NCBI RefSeq assembly: GCF_000143415.4
Contig: NW_003314311.1
Span: 571,673-635,672 of the forward strand
DNA: 64,000 bases
Direction: 5' to 3'
From: Selaginella moellendorffii
Taxonomy: Eukaryota > Streptophyta > Lycopodiopsida > Selaginellales > Selaginellaceae
The position numbers and the translations under genes are program-made. The first letter of the stretch is position 1. Each line of letters starts with the position of its first letter. Below, piece by piece: positions 32,572 to 44,910 of this stretch. The notes under the pieces were generated by a model. It had not been told where the DNA came from. It was given only the letters and a program-made list of their open reading frames with translations, and did not search any database.

Positions 32572-35500
32572 TCAGACTGTTATTTTTTGCCTCCAACGCC
32601 TATACAATAATCTTGGAATTTCATCACTCTCCACACTATCAGGATTTAAACCCAATAGTAATGCCATCTCTTCTCTAATACGTCCACGCTCATGTTCAGT
32701 GGTCGAAGAACCCATCCGGTTGAGCAGATTATGGAGATGCGGATAGTGCTTGGCTAGACAATATACATGCCATAAATGATGACTGGTGTCTGTCCGATCA
32801 AATGGCTTCTGATATACCGTTCCATCTGCCATTTGGTTGATTTCTGCAGCCACCTCCTGGACTGGCCGGTTCTCTATCACCATCGCTTCAAGCCGTTTTG
32901 CAAGGTCCCCCAGAACATACGGTTTCTTCTCCCTAGTTTCCATACTGCAAGAGATGGGGTGCACTGCATATGTGTGCGTGTTCGCTGCAGTTTTAATCGG
33001 CGAGTCATCGATGATGAGGATTTCACTTGACCTAGCAGTCCGGTTCAACACTACAGCCTCTGCCTTGATGAAGATGGGCTTGCTACCCCTCACATGGACC
33101 ATAGTCAAGCAATCCTCCTGCGTTAGGAGAAAGTCAAATGGTAATATTACTCGCGTCTGATCGTGCATCATCTGTAGCAACGTTAATGCATTGTGGCGCA
33201 TCATGGATGTCCAAACTCCCAATTGCAAATTGAACCCGGCCCTCTGTTTTAAGTGTCGCATGGTCATTATTAGATCCCGCAATTTCTCCCGTGTGATTAA
33301 TGTGAATCTATCTCTTTTGACCAACTTGCGACCGCAGGCTTTGGAGGGTGCAGTGACATTCGAGGACGAGCCACGCTCATGGGAGAAAAGGACACCGTTC
33401 AGATCAAAAACGATACAGTACTTTCGCCGTGACTCTGAAATGAAATGCGTAAGCATAAAAAATGGTACAAGTCAATTTTACCATCTACAATATTAGCGAA
33501 TGGTGCTCCCGATGGTCGTTCAGAGGGTTTTGGTCGAGGAAACGTGAAGGGCGGAAATACTCTCCTCTGCAATGTGGGGTCAATCGCATCCGATGGCGTG
33601 TGGGCACATGCCATTTCAGCTGTAGACTCTGGTACAACTGGCTCAACAGTGGCATGGGGTGGTTCCGATGGCGTGTGATCACACGCCATTTCAGCTGGTG
33701 CCTCCGTTGGCAAAGTGGACATGACCGAACAGGCAGCAGGGGCAGTGTAGGGAGGTTCCAACGGCGCGTAGTCAGACGATTGGGCACACGTTGGAAATGA
33801 GGATACGACCGGCTCGGCGGCTGGGGCGGCCTCATGCGGGTCCAATGGCGCCTGGTCACCGTCAGTTGGATACGTGGACAAGATTGACTCAGTGGTATGG
33901 GCAGCATCAAGTGGAGTGTGGTCAGCTTGCTTGGCGTTGATATGGATAGTAACCTCCACCAGCTCTGATGACTCTTGCAGGCAAGTAGAGTCCACTGGCG
34001 GATCCATATGCATGTCCAAATATCTCCCTTCGATTGAGATGGTATCCTCCCGTGCTACTAAAAACAAACTCATTAGCACATTGAATCGACTATACTGTAT
34101 TTACCATCAACTGCTATTGAGGAACTAGGACCGATATCACTTGGGCGCACTGCTGATTCTGAAGGATTGGACATACGTTTCGACCCTTGCTTGGCACTAT
34201 CCTTCCTCGACACTAAAGGCTAGAGTTTGTATCTTAATTCAACTGAATAATCTCTACTTACCATTTCTTCTGCGACCTACATGGACAATGTTAGAAATGG
34301 TAAAAGGTTAGGAATGGATGTACTATTATTTACCTGATGGTTTGTCTTGTATGACCTTCCTCCGCTGCTCTTTGGCCACCTCAGGCTGGCCATCATCGTC
34401 ATCATCGTCATCGTCGTTATTGTGATCGTCACCATTGTGAGGACCATCCAAGTCCTCTTCGTCCTCCTCTTCTTCGTCCTCCTCTTCTTCGTCCTCCTCT
34501 TCGTCCTTCTGCTCTTCCTGCTCATTATCTTTCTCTGGCTCCTCATCCCCCTCTTGCATTTCTTCCATAGGCTGCTCAGGCTGGATTGCTTGTTTTTCCA
34601 GGACCATCTTGGAAAAATCATCTGGCCGAGTCTCCATCTCAAAATACAAGACATCCATAGCCTGTTTTAGTGCGTGACCTAGGGCCGTATCCTCACCCGA
34701 CTGTCTTAACATGGTTTCTGCACGTTCTTGCACCCTTCGAAGACGACGAGATGAGAAAAACGTGGCCCTGACTTGAAAAGCATCCCTCATCCATTGTACC
34801 TCTCCATTGAGATTGGGGAAGGGGAGTCCGCCATAGGAATCTGAGTCAGAAGGTGGTGACTGGCTCCTTTCACTCAGCCCTTGATCTGCAATGAATGGCA
34901 TGAGCACACACGCCATAACCGCAAGGCATTACCTATCATCTTTTCGTTGCCCTTCTTCCTTTTCGAATCAAACGCCTCTGATCCCGACGACTGTCCAACG
35001 TGCTTTCGCTTTTTATGACCACTGTCAGTTTGAGCTTGGCTGGTGCTTGCCTGTTTTGCCTTTGAAGAAGTGTCTCCTGCAAGGAATGGCATGAGACCAC
35101 ACGCCATTGCAAATATAATTTGTACCTCCTTTTTTCCTATTGCTTGTCTGTTTGTCCTTCTTCGACGCGCCACCAGTGCGCTTTTCAGTCCTCGTGTCTG
35201 AATATTCACAACGATCTATAATCAAAATGGCGTGAGGCCTCACGTGACCTTACCTTGTGCAGGTTGTGACCTCGGCCTAACATCAGTAGCTGTTAACGCC
35301 GTTTCAGCATCTGGGGGTGGCCACGCTCCTGCATACAGAGCTTGTGAGATAACATTTAAACTTAAAGTGCGTACTCACCAGGTTCGTAGAGAAGATACTG
35401 TTTTTCTTTGGCAACTGTAATTATATGCTCCATTGAAGTCACCTCTTCAATGGAGTTTGTCACCGCAACACACGGGACACCCTTGAGTAGTGCGGCTCGA

Positions 35501-38162
35501 AAGAATAGTCCGCCGCAGTTGTACTCGACAACGCATTTGCCCTTGGAGTCACCCGCTATTGCGTTGAAGACCCAGCTGAGCATTTCCCATGCTGCACCTG
35601 GAGCTTTCTTTGGATTCGAAAGCTCCATAGCCGTCTTCAGTTCCTCAGGCACGGGTAAATTGACCTCCCTCAGATCAATTCGATCGGCTTTGTTGAACGA
35701 AGCTGGGAAGTCACTCCAGTCCCACTCTGCTGCAGGACCAATAACAAGGGCGACTGTGAAGATGCGGACATTCGTCGGTATCTTCTTCTTAGCCATTATC
35801 CCATGGATCTCCCGCATCTCCTTGCCTTTCAACCGAGCCTTCACCTCGTTCAAGGCCTTCCAGAACTTGTGATAGGATTCGGAGTCGTAGATCATATAGT
35901 GGACTGAAGATTCCACCTCCGCAAGTCCCACCATTAAGTCAATGATGGAGCTGACTTCGTCTGCATGAGTGATCTCCTCGTTTGTGAAGTCCATCACACA
36001 AAAGATGTTCTTGACCTGCTCATCTCCGCGGGAAACGATGCTCCTCCACCTTTGATCCTCATCCGAATTCACGTATACCCGGTAAGGTTCTCGATAGGCC
36101 TCTGCTGCGGGGTCGAGCTGTTTCTGAAGCCGGCGGTCGACATCCCTCTTAATGAAATTTGGATACTGATCCAACTTCTCAGCTTTACTTTTCGTGGCAT
36201 CCCGCAGCAGATCGATGAACTTGGGGGCCCCCTTCACGTACTCGTCGATGTCTTCATTTGACAAGTCCAGCTCTTCCATCATCTCTTGCGTGGTGTCGAT
36301 GCTCACCCTCGCCACGGCCACTTGCTCGAAGATCCAATCCTTCAATAGCGCACGAGCTCTCAGAGTCGTGCACAAGTCCTCGTATGTCACAATATGGCCG
36401 GGAGTCATTTTGGTCTTGTTGAAGACTACCTCACCAAGTAGAAGAGCATTAGCCACTGTCAGAAGGTCGTCGTCGTCTAGAGACCGCGAGAAACGCAAGG
36501 CGTTGAGCTTCAAATCATTGGGCTTCCGGCCGTCCTCCACACCCATTGAGTTTAGCAACTCCCCGTCATGGTACCTCCTTAGCACATCTACCCATTTGTC
36601 AAAAACAACTTTTGTCGCGAGTAGAATGTTATGGATGCTGAGTGTGTCATTGACCCCCAGTGTTTTCGAGAGAAGACTCGAGAATTCCTGCAATGGAAAT
36701 GGCGTGAGGCCACATGCTATGCCACATGCAACGAGGCTTACCTGCCAGGCGCTAGTTGCTAGTGCACGTCCTTGTCCTGGTTTTTGTGGCTTCTTCAGTT
36801 GAACCCAGAGCTTCCGTGTTCGTGCCAATGTCTCGTGCAGACCCGATTTGTAGCACGTTTCTTGCTTGACATTCTGCGCGTGGGAGATGTATATGATAGA
36901 TCGGAGGGGCGAGTTGCCTTTTATCAGGCGGACAACTCTTGTCTTGAAGACTTTCTTCACCTCCTCGCCCACCATAATATCCACAACTATCTGTTGCATC
37001 GCCAAGCTAGAATGCTGCCCGGAGACGGCATAGAACCGGATGTTCTGATCGTCCAACACCTTCCTATTGATCAAGTCTGGAAACCTCGTCTCGCCCTTCA
37101 TTGTTCGGTAGTAGGGGATCACGTCTACGATGTCGGGTGTTACTGGACTTGCCAGCATCTTCTGCTTCAGTTTCTCCACCCACTCATCAGATACTAGCCT
37201 GTGGTTGTATTTGCTTTGGATCTCGATACGGCTCACGTCGATTGTATATACTTTGTTGGAATAGTAACAAGTACTATTATCTGCGACGATTTTTGCTGCC
37301 TCTTCTTGCTCTTTCTGCTCTTTGCGGCTCTTCTTTTTGGTGGGTGTAGTGTTCGAACCCGAGGCAATGGCATCACCGAGTAGCTTCTTTTTTGGAGCAG
37401 CAGAGTCGGACGTCGGCTTGAGCTTGACCACCCTTTTCTGCTTCGGGGTAGTTTCCAGATCGACCCCCTTCCCCTTCGCTTCGCAAACTGGAGGCACTCT
37501 CAACGGCTCAATGTTGGAATATAGTTTTTGAACATCGCCGTAGGTGAGGTCCGTGGATTCCATGTGATCTTCATAGATCCGCAGCGTCTTTGAAATTGTG
37601 GGCCTCCTGGACAACCTCTCCCTAGCTCCCTCTAGGAATTCCTCATAGCCGCTGCCCCCCTCCGGGAAGCCGCTAGGATGTGCAAGGTGGATCTTGAAGG
37701 CGGACGCTGTCTCTACCACAAGTGCCAGTCCATATTCTTGCATGGAACTGCATGGAGTGTCTGTCACTTGGATGAGGATCCCCATGCATTCTTTTCTCCC
37801 ACCATCTGTGTTGTACAGCATCAGATCCTCGCCTTCCATCCCGAAAGTCCAACTGGTGAGCTCCTCCCCCTTCTCTGCATCCACATTGACAGTGGCTGGA
37901 AGAAGAACGCAATTCCTCGCCTGTTCAAAAATGCACAACAATTAGAGCTGACAGATGAAAAGCTAGCAGCTGGAAATAACGTGAGGCCACACGCCATTCA
38001 CCACTGCATCAGATGTCTTGAGGCTGCATCCTAAGATGGCGTGAGGCTACACGCCATCTGTAACCGGACTGCACTCGAGAGCCCAATCGGTGCATGCCAA
38101 TGTTGCTACTGAATGGCATGTGGCCTCATGCCATTTTCTACTTCGTCTAAAAGACTTACCAT
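32572..38162 (-). CDS. ParB-like/methyltransferase-like/FCP1-like fusion protein (element B copy 2, intact)
   Basis: Exons: 38162-38160, 37920-36742, 36687-35379, 35328-35254, 35215-35126, 35076-34933, 34885-34334, 34276-34262, 34212-34105, 34057-33482 and 33434-32572. They sum to 4,914 nt, exactly 1,638 codons. Introns 1-2 are phase 0 and the other eight all phase 1. Residues ~220-340 are ParB-like with SGQHSSLAM at 301-309 (family GxHR; Arg absent). FCVMDFTNEE (~623) is at the DPPY position and VVEYNCGGL (~780) at the FxGxG position of a beta-class DNA methyltransferase, both degenerate. Lys-rich and then long Glu/Asp tracts follow. The C-terminus is FCP1/NIF-like HAD: DLNGV (~1361), WTS (~1425), DDSP (~1493). 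The second catalytic Asp is Asn. A split into two genes is possible but would need another start. Confidence 0.72.
35216..35253 (-). other. 38-nt intron consisting mostly of a palindrome
   Basis: GTAAGG donor, ATTATAG acceptor, with GTGAGGCCTCAC at the centre. The neighbouring introns 35077-35125 (49 nt), 34886-34932 (47 nt) and 36688-36741 (54 nt) also contain one palindrome each. Retaining this one would stop the frame at once (TGA in CACGTGAGG). Confidence 0.6.
37921..38159 (-). other. Intron 1 carrying three palindromes
   Basis: A 239-nt intron with GTAAGT donor and AACAG acceptor directly after the ATG. It holds palindromes starting at 37975, 38034 and 38112. Copy 1 equivalent: 19227-19465. 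Confidence 0.65.
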
Positions 38163-41100
38163 TTGAAGCCGAATGGAGGCCGTGACAATCGAGGCCGGAC
38201 TCGCTGGCGAATGTGCACTGTGTGTGCAGCGGATCGTAGCAGCAAGGCTACTCTGCCACTTACAGTTGGAGAGTGGTGCTGAAATCTCCCGGGACGCCAA
38301 GTGGGCTGCGTGTGGGTGGTGGAGTGGGCGGCGGAGTTGGCGGCGAAGTTACAAACTGGGTGTGTCTTGAAGTGGACGCCGATGCACACGAGCGCGATGC
38401 GAGCGCGAGTGTGATGCAAGCGCGAGTGGACGCCGATGCACACGAGAAACCTATAGAGAAGTGAGCGTGATCGCGAGTGGGAGCGCGATGCGAGCGGGAG
38501 CGCGAGTGTGATGCGAGCGCGAGTACAAAGCAAAATGCAAAACCTAACCTCACACGCGCGAAATGTCACAACGGTTGGTAATCCCGCCACGTCATCATTC
38601 CTCGGACTTGGGCGCCACCATTAATTTCTGGATTGCCGCGCGCATGCAAGCACGCAAAATCCAAAAGAAATCCGCAACGTCATCATTCCTCGGACTGCAT
38701 GCACGCGAAATCCAAAAGAAAGATCATGATTGGGATATCATTTAATACCCTCGCTATATTTATACCATGCATGATTGGATATTCCAAAGCATCTTGTATT
38801 TCCAAAAATGGCAGATGTTCAGCTAAATAAAGAAATTCTATCTGTTTCTATTTTTCTCTCAAATCAATATTATAGCATGTGGGCTCATGCAATTTTGAAC
38901 CAAAGAAACCCAAAAAACGTTGGACCCAAAATATTTTGAAAAAACCCAAAAAACCCTAAACATTTTAAACCCAAAAATCCAGGCGTCTATTCCTTGAATG
39001 GCGTGTGGGCGCATGCCATTTTCAGGGCCAAATGCTGAATGGAGAAAAATTCCCTTTCAGTGCAAATGCTGCAAGAGGCAGATGCCGAGCACAAAGGACT
39101 GTAACTACCTCACATGACATAGATAAACTTTTCTCTATTTGGGAAAGATAAACTTTATAGCGTGTGGGCTCATGCAATTTTGAACCCAAAAAATGCACCA
39201 AAAAATTCTCGGCGTCATCTGGCGTTATCTCTTGAATGGCGTGGGGCCGCATGCCATTTTCAGGGGCACATAAGAGTATATTCCTAGGATATTCTGACAC
39301 GCGCGAGATTTTTTTGAGTTTTCTGGAGATCCAACCGTTAGATCGCAACTAGATTTTACAGAATGGTATACAATGTCTTTCTTGATGACCCTACAAAGAA
39401 GCATCTCAATCGGACACCACATGAGACCACACGAGCCTTACAATGTTTCAGGGGCATTTGCCATAGATCCGACTGTTATTTTGCTCCAAGATTTTACAGT
39501 TTGGTGTGCATTGACCTTCCATCGAAACTGCAAAGGGACATCACAATCAGATGCGGGATCACAAGAAACTAACTTCACTAACTCTGGTTTCACCAAGATC
39601 TACGTAAGGAGTTATGAAATGAAAGGACCCTCTCTATTGAAATGTGTTTATGGTCCTAGGGGCATTGTGACATATCAAAGGATTTTGCATCAAGTTCTGT
39701 ATTTGCATGTTTATCAAGCTACTGAATTGCTAAACCCTAAACCCTAAACCCTAAACCCTAAACATGTGGCAAATGCTGTGTGAAGAAAGATGCCCTTTCT
39801 GGGCAAATGCTGTAAGAGGCAGATGCCGAGCAGATGTATCTCAGGCTAGCGAAGGGGACGAACGAAAGCTAGCTATAAACATGACGGGATGCAAATAGAT
39901 TACTAGGCTGGTCCTACGAAAATCAAAAACCATAATTGAAAACATTGAAAATGCAAAAAGAAAGGTTTATAATATTTTTGAATTTTAGGCAACCAAAGGA
40001 ATGTAAGTAGGGCATGTGTTTGTAAGTTTAAAAATGCCTCAACCACTTAAATTCCCAAGTAAATAAAGCTGTTTCTATTTTTGGTACAGGTAAACTTTAT
40101 AGCGTGTGGGCTCATGCAATTTTGAACCCAAAAATGCACCAAAAAATGCTCGACTAGCATTATTCTTTGAATGGCGTGTGGCCTTATGTCGAGCATTATT
40201 CTTTGAATGGCGTGTGGCCTTATATTGCCATAAATGGACGTACACACACAGCGTAATTATTCCTTTACACGGCGAATAATCTTGGCGCGGATCGCTGACA
40301 TGGCATGGCAAAGTTCGAATCACTGACATGGCACAGCTGGATCGAGGCAAGGACATGATGTGACAAAGTTCAACCTCCGACAGCAAAGTCTAGAAGCTAC
40401 TCAGTTTGAAATTTGTCAGAGGAATCATAAGATCTGGTTTGTCAGAGGATTTGATGTGACGTTCAAGCGTGTGTTATTTTTGAATTCTCGAACTCATTCC
40501 TAGGTCTATCATTTTTGTGCGCCGTGTTCTTGGTTCCGCTGAGCGCAGTGAGCGCTGCTTGTGTAAGCGGCGTTGTGGGCTGTGGTTTATGCGTCTACGA
40601 GCGGTTGCGGCATTGCGAGCGCCATTGCGAGCGGCAGTTTATGCGAGTGGCAGTTTGTGCGAGCGGCGCTACGAGCAGTTGCGGTGTTGCGAGCGGCGCT
40701 ATGAGTAGTTGCGGTGTTGCGAGCGGCACTGTCTTTGGTGTGGCTACCGCTTCCTCTTGATATTCGGCACTTGTGCTTCCTGGTATGTTCACCATGGAAT
40801 GGCTTAGGACCACATTTAGAAATGGCATGAGGCCACATGCCATCTTGGGCCCTTGCAATTTCATGGCTAGCGTATTGTCATGTATGTTTTTACTTGCCTG
40901 CAGCTGTGTGTATATCAAGATGGCATGAGCATGCCATCTTTGGCCCCTGCTAGCCTATTGCCATATTCCTTTTGCCTTGCTGCAATTGTATATATTTTTG
41001 TATGGGTGACTAGTCACGCACACAAAAATATATACAGTTGCAGCAAGGCAAAAGGAATATAGCAACAGGCTAGCAGGGGCCAAAGATAGCGTGAGGCCTC

Positions 41101-41295
41101 ATGCCATTAGTGGTACCACTAATGGCATGAGGGCTCATGCCAATTTTGTGAATGCGAAATTTCACGTGGGTGTCAATAGCATGTTTGAATAATGGCATGT
41201 GGCCTCATGCTATTGAGGTTGTTTGGTATGTTATGATTTAGGCCATTCTCCAATCATTTTTTGTATGGTCTTAACTTCTTTTCTGCACTTTCAGA
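38163..41295. other. Element B copy 2 central intergenic region between divergent genes
   Basis: Counterpart of 16078-19223, with the CGCTCGCATC repeats (38365-38525), the ~65-bp repeats, (CCCTAAA)n at 39730-39763, GCG-rich repeats (40580-40730) and the TGACTAGTCA hairpin (about 40918-41100). It should contain both promoters. No gene is supported. Confidence 0.6.
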
Positions 41296-44200
41296 ATGGC
41301 CTTCAGGGTTGGGGAAAAGGTTTACATTTTGAATGGTGGGAAGAGAGTTGCAAAAGGGACCCTTGTGTCTATGGATCGGAACTTTGTTATACACTGTGAA
41401 AGGCTTGGGGAAGGCAATGCTGCTGTATCAGTAGAGACTGTCTTCGATGGGAATGTGGTTGCTATTGAACGAGGAGAGATGGTCGTCGGGGTAAATGTTG
41501 TTGTTGCCTTGAAAAATCTTCAGAAGAAAGCAGATGTTGGGGACAGCGCAAGTGCGACGCATGTTCCCTCCGTGGATCTTAAGAACCGTGCTACATGGAT
41601 TCAGGCAAAAGTGTTTCTAAACAACCCCGAGGGGGAGGTGGTAGCTGAGGGCTTAGCCACAGTTGTCGATCCAAGAGATGCGGTTGCTAATCAAGAATTG
41701 GGCTGGGATGATATTGGAGTTGCGATTTTAGAGGTTGTTGACACAGAAGAAAACAGTCTGACTATTGGAAGCATTGTGCGGTGGAAATTGAGGCACTTAG
41801 TGTTTGAGAATGTGAAGGATTCACAATCAAACACCACTACAACTAATGACAGAACATCTCTTCATGGGAAAAGAAAGTACACCTTCCTAAAGCGTGGCCA
41901 AAGGGATCTGAGCAACGAACCGAAAAGGCAGAAAATGGCGATGGAGGTTCGAATGGTCTCGACAGTTGCTTGTTGCAAGAGGAGGTGCTGTCAACATGCT
42001 GATTGGGATGCTATTGAAGAGGAGAGAGCAAGATACAAGACATTGTCCTGGAAGGCAGCTCGCAATTTTGTGTATGAGGCATTACGGTCATCTGTTGATG
42101 CTTCAGAACATCAGGTGGGGGGCATGGTCTTCCAGAGGGGTTTGGTCTGCATGAAGGCATGGAGAATCATTTATGGAGTCCCTCGAAGCACATTCTACAG
42201 AATCAAAACTGAGTTCGAGGAACAAAGGGTTCAACAGGCAGTCCATGGGAACGACGGTACGCACAAAACCAGGGGTCATGTTGTATATGGAGAGGCAATC
42301 TTCAATAGGTTTGTCGAGACATGTAGCGAGCAGCAACCACATAAAACCCGCCTCTTGGAAGATGGAACACGAGACACCCAACGAGTTCTCCCTTCCATGT
42401 ATACCAAGGGGGCCATATTGGAAGATGTGAATCGGGAACTCCAGAGTAATGGCTACAGGAAGCTGAGCCAATCTAGATTTAGTAGATTGTGGAGCAACAG
42501 GTTCAGGGATGTGAGTATAGGAAAGTACTCCAGCTTTTCAAAGTGTGACGAGTGCACTGCTATCAAAATGGCTTTGTCGAAGAATTCTTGCAGCGCTCAA
42601 GAGCGAGAGACGTTGGTTAGAAGGCGGCTCGACCACAACATCGAGCAGAGAAGCTGCAGGACTGCATATTATCATAACAGGATTCTCTCCATGGAGAGAC
42701 CTGACTCTTACCTCTGCATCATCCACGACAAAATGGACCAGAAAAAGACGTGCTTACCTCGACTCAATCCTGCCCCCAAGGCAATCTCTTCATCCATGCA
42801 GCTGCCTGTGTCTCTGTTTGGCATAATCGCTCATGGGCATGGTGCCCAGAACTATGGGAACTTCTTTGTACCTCTATGGGGTGGCGGGGGTGCAAACATG
42901 ATGATTGCGTCCCTAGCAAAACACTTAAGGTCTCTGCAAAGTGCGCAGACTGAGCTGAACGGCCAACCCTTGCATAAGGCCCTTGTCGATCGAACCCCAT
43001 ACAGGGTTCAGCTGGAGGAGGAGCAAAGGCTTGCAGTATCGCGTGGGGCCCCATGCCATCCCAGTGAATATGTTGGCCGTCAGATTGTAGGGTTATCACG
43101 TGAGGCCTCATGCCATTCCGACGAGGCTAGTCGCCCGGTGAATGCACAGCCTCATCCAAACGAAGCAGAATCTCAAGGAAGTTCTTGCGGCCGATGTGGC
43201 CTTCCACCCCATCTTCTGCTCCAAACAGACAATGCTGGCAGTGAGAACAAAAACATGTACGTCTTCGCGTACTTGGCGATGCTTGTTGCCAAAGGCATAT
43301 TTGAAACGGTTACACTTGGCTTTCTCATGGTTGGGCACACTCATGAAGACGTCGATGCCATGTTCAGTCACCTGGCAGAGTCCCTCCGGCGATCCAATGT
43401 CCTCACCCTCCCACAACTCTACGATGAATTCCAAAATTGCATCAAAGGCACTGTTGAAGCTGCACTTCTGACAGAGGTTCCAGACTTTAAGGGGTTTGTA
43501 AGAGGCTACATCAGGGATGGATCCGAAACGCTGATTGGCCACTCCAAGCCTCTTCAGTTTCATTTCAGCATGTGTGACGGTGCTCCAGTGATGAGGTACA
43601 AGATGAGAGAATGGGACACAGTGTGGCTGCCAGTGGACGGCATTGAACTCTTCAAGAGAGATCCCATAACTGGGGAACCTATGATTCCTCAGGGTTCCCC
43701 ACGGCCGATGCACCCGGATGGACTCAAAGACCAGGAAAGTATAGTGGCCGGGATTAGACAGCATATTGCCTTCTGGAAGAGGGGGTTGGTGTTTGGTGGA
43801 GAATCCTATTTTCAGAGGTGCAAGCCTTTGCTCGAATACTGGGAGAAGATTATATCTGCTATCCAAAATGGGCCGGTTGTATATGAAGAATTGGAAGAGT
43901 CCTTTTGGCCAGAACCCAGAGCACCAGATAGTAGCGGAACAATGTCCTCTGGAAATGCAGTGACAGATAACGATGTTGAGGATCACTATTGTGGGCCGAG
44001 GAACAAGAAGCCGGATTCAGCATTCAATCCAGTACAGGTCTGCAAAGGAATGGTCGTGCTTGTCAGACCCAGTAATAAAAAACAAATGATATGGGTGGGG
44101 CGCTGCATCACTGATGCAGAGGAGGACGCGGAAACTTACTCCTTCAATGTAACTGTGGAGTGGTTCAAGCCAAGTTCCGGATATACGAAGGATTGCCTAG

Positions 44201-44428
44201 AAAAGAGATGGGTGCTGAATCCAAGGGATCCCAGCATGAGCATATCGGTGGATAATGTTGTGCATGGTTGGATGCGGAAGCAGAGTGCCACCATCACCTT
44301 GCCAGACCATGCAAGAGATGCAGCAAGAGCATTCATAACTCGAGTTCAAGGTGAGATTCATTAATATTCCTTTACAAAGTTTCTAATGTATTTTATTTCA
44401 AGGTGAACAATCCGAATCTGAATCATAG
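41296..44428 (+). CDS. DUF7869-like putative DDE/D transposase (element B copy 2, intact)
   Basis: Exon 41296-44350, intron 44351-44402 (GTGAG...TTCAAG), exon 44403-44428 ending GEQSESES: 1,026 aa. Residues ~10-180 contain two repeats of VAKGTLVSMDRNFVIHCERL / VAEGLATVVDPRDAV type, resembling the DUF8039-like domain of plant transposon proteins. A Cys-rich stretch (CCKRRCCQHADW) follows near 225. The C-terminal half has IIHDKMDQKKTCLPR, LLQTDNAGSENKN and VGHTHEDVDAMFSHL, the D...D...HED signature of DUF7869 proteins, compatible with an RNase H fold. It is the best transposase candidate for element B. Two palindromes are within the frame, near 43040-43065 and 43080-43118. Catalysis and family are inferred from motifs. 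Confidence 0.75.
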
Positions 44429-44652
44429 GAGGCTTGATATAGTGTGTGAGGTAAAACAAAGATGATGTGACATATGCATTTACCAATCACACGTGCATAA
44501 ATCTAATAATATGGCGTGTGGCCCATATTAATGGCACATAAACCCATATTGTGGGCTTACGTGCTTTATGTACCATCATTCCCTTGCAGCGTGTGTGTTG
44601 GTTTCCTTTTATAACACAACAAACTCCATATTTTAGGGTGAAGAGCGTTCTC
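44429..44652. other. Deletion junction region in element B copy 2
   Basis: Between GGAGGC and TGATATAGTG (about 44430-44440) copy 2 lacks the ~420 bp present at about 12519-12942 in copy 1, including three palindromes and one alternative last-exon-like module. One palindrome remains at 44512. Confidence 0.7.
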
Positions 44653-44910
44653 ATGGCAAGCACAAAATCTGTAAGTGAGGCAGAAAAGGAAACGGAGAAG
44701 GAGATAGGTGAAGATGTAGAATATATAAGTCTTCCAAACTCCCCGTACTATACTCCAGGTGATCATTTTTCTGAACAAACGGCAACATTAACAACTATCG
44801 AGAACGCCCCAGTAACGTCAGAGACAACAATCCAAAGCAAAACAACTGACCCGGAGAAGGATGATAGTACCGCTAAGAGTACCAAAAAGGAGGTGTCCAC
44901 TAGCGCTTAG
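44653..44910 (+). CDS. Small element protein, SLPxSxYYTPG family (element B copy 2)
   Basis: 85 aa, MASTKS start, differing from the copy 1 protein at only a few positions (FVSE/SVSE; AEST/AKST). Motifs ISLPNSPYYTPG and NAPVTSETT are unchanged. It lies 224 bp downstream of the DUF7869-like stop on the same strand and about 660 bp from the TIR. A frame opening at 44551 is longer but not supported by the element A homologue. Function unknown. Confidence 0.65.
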   Translation: MASTKSVSEAEKETEKEIGEDVEYISLPNSPYYTPGDHFSEQTATLTTIENAPVTSETTIQSKTTDPEKDDSTAKSTKKEVSTSA

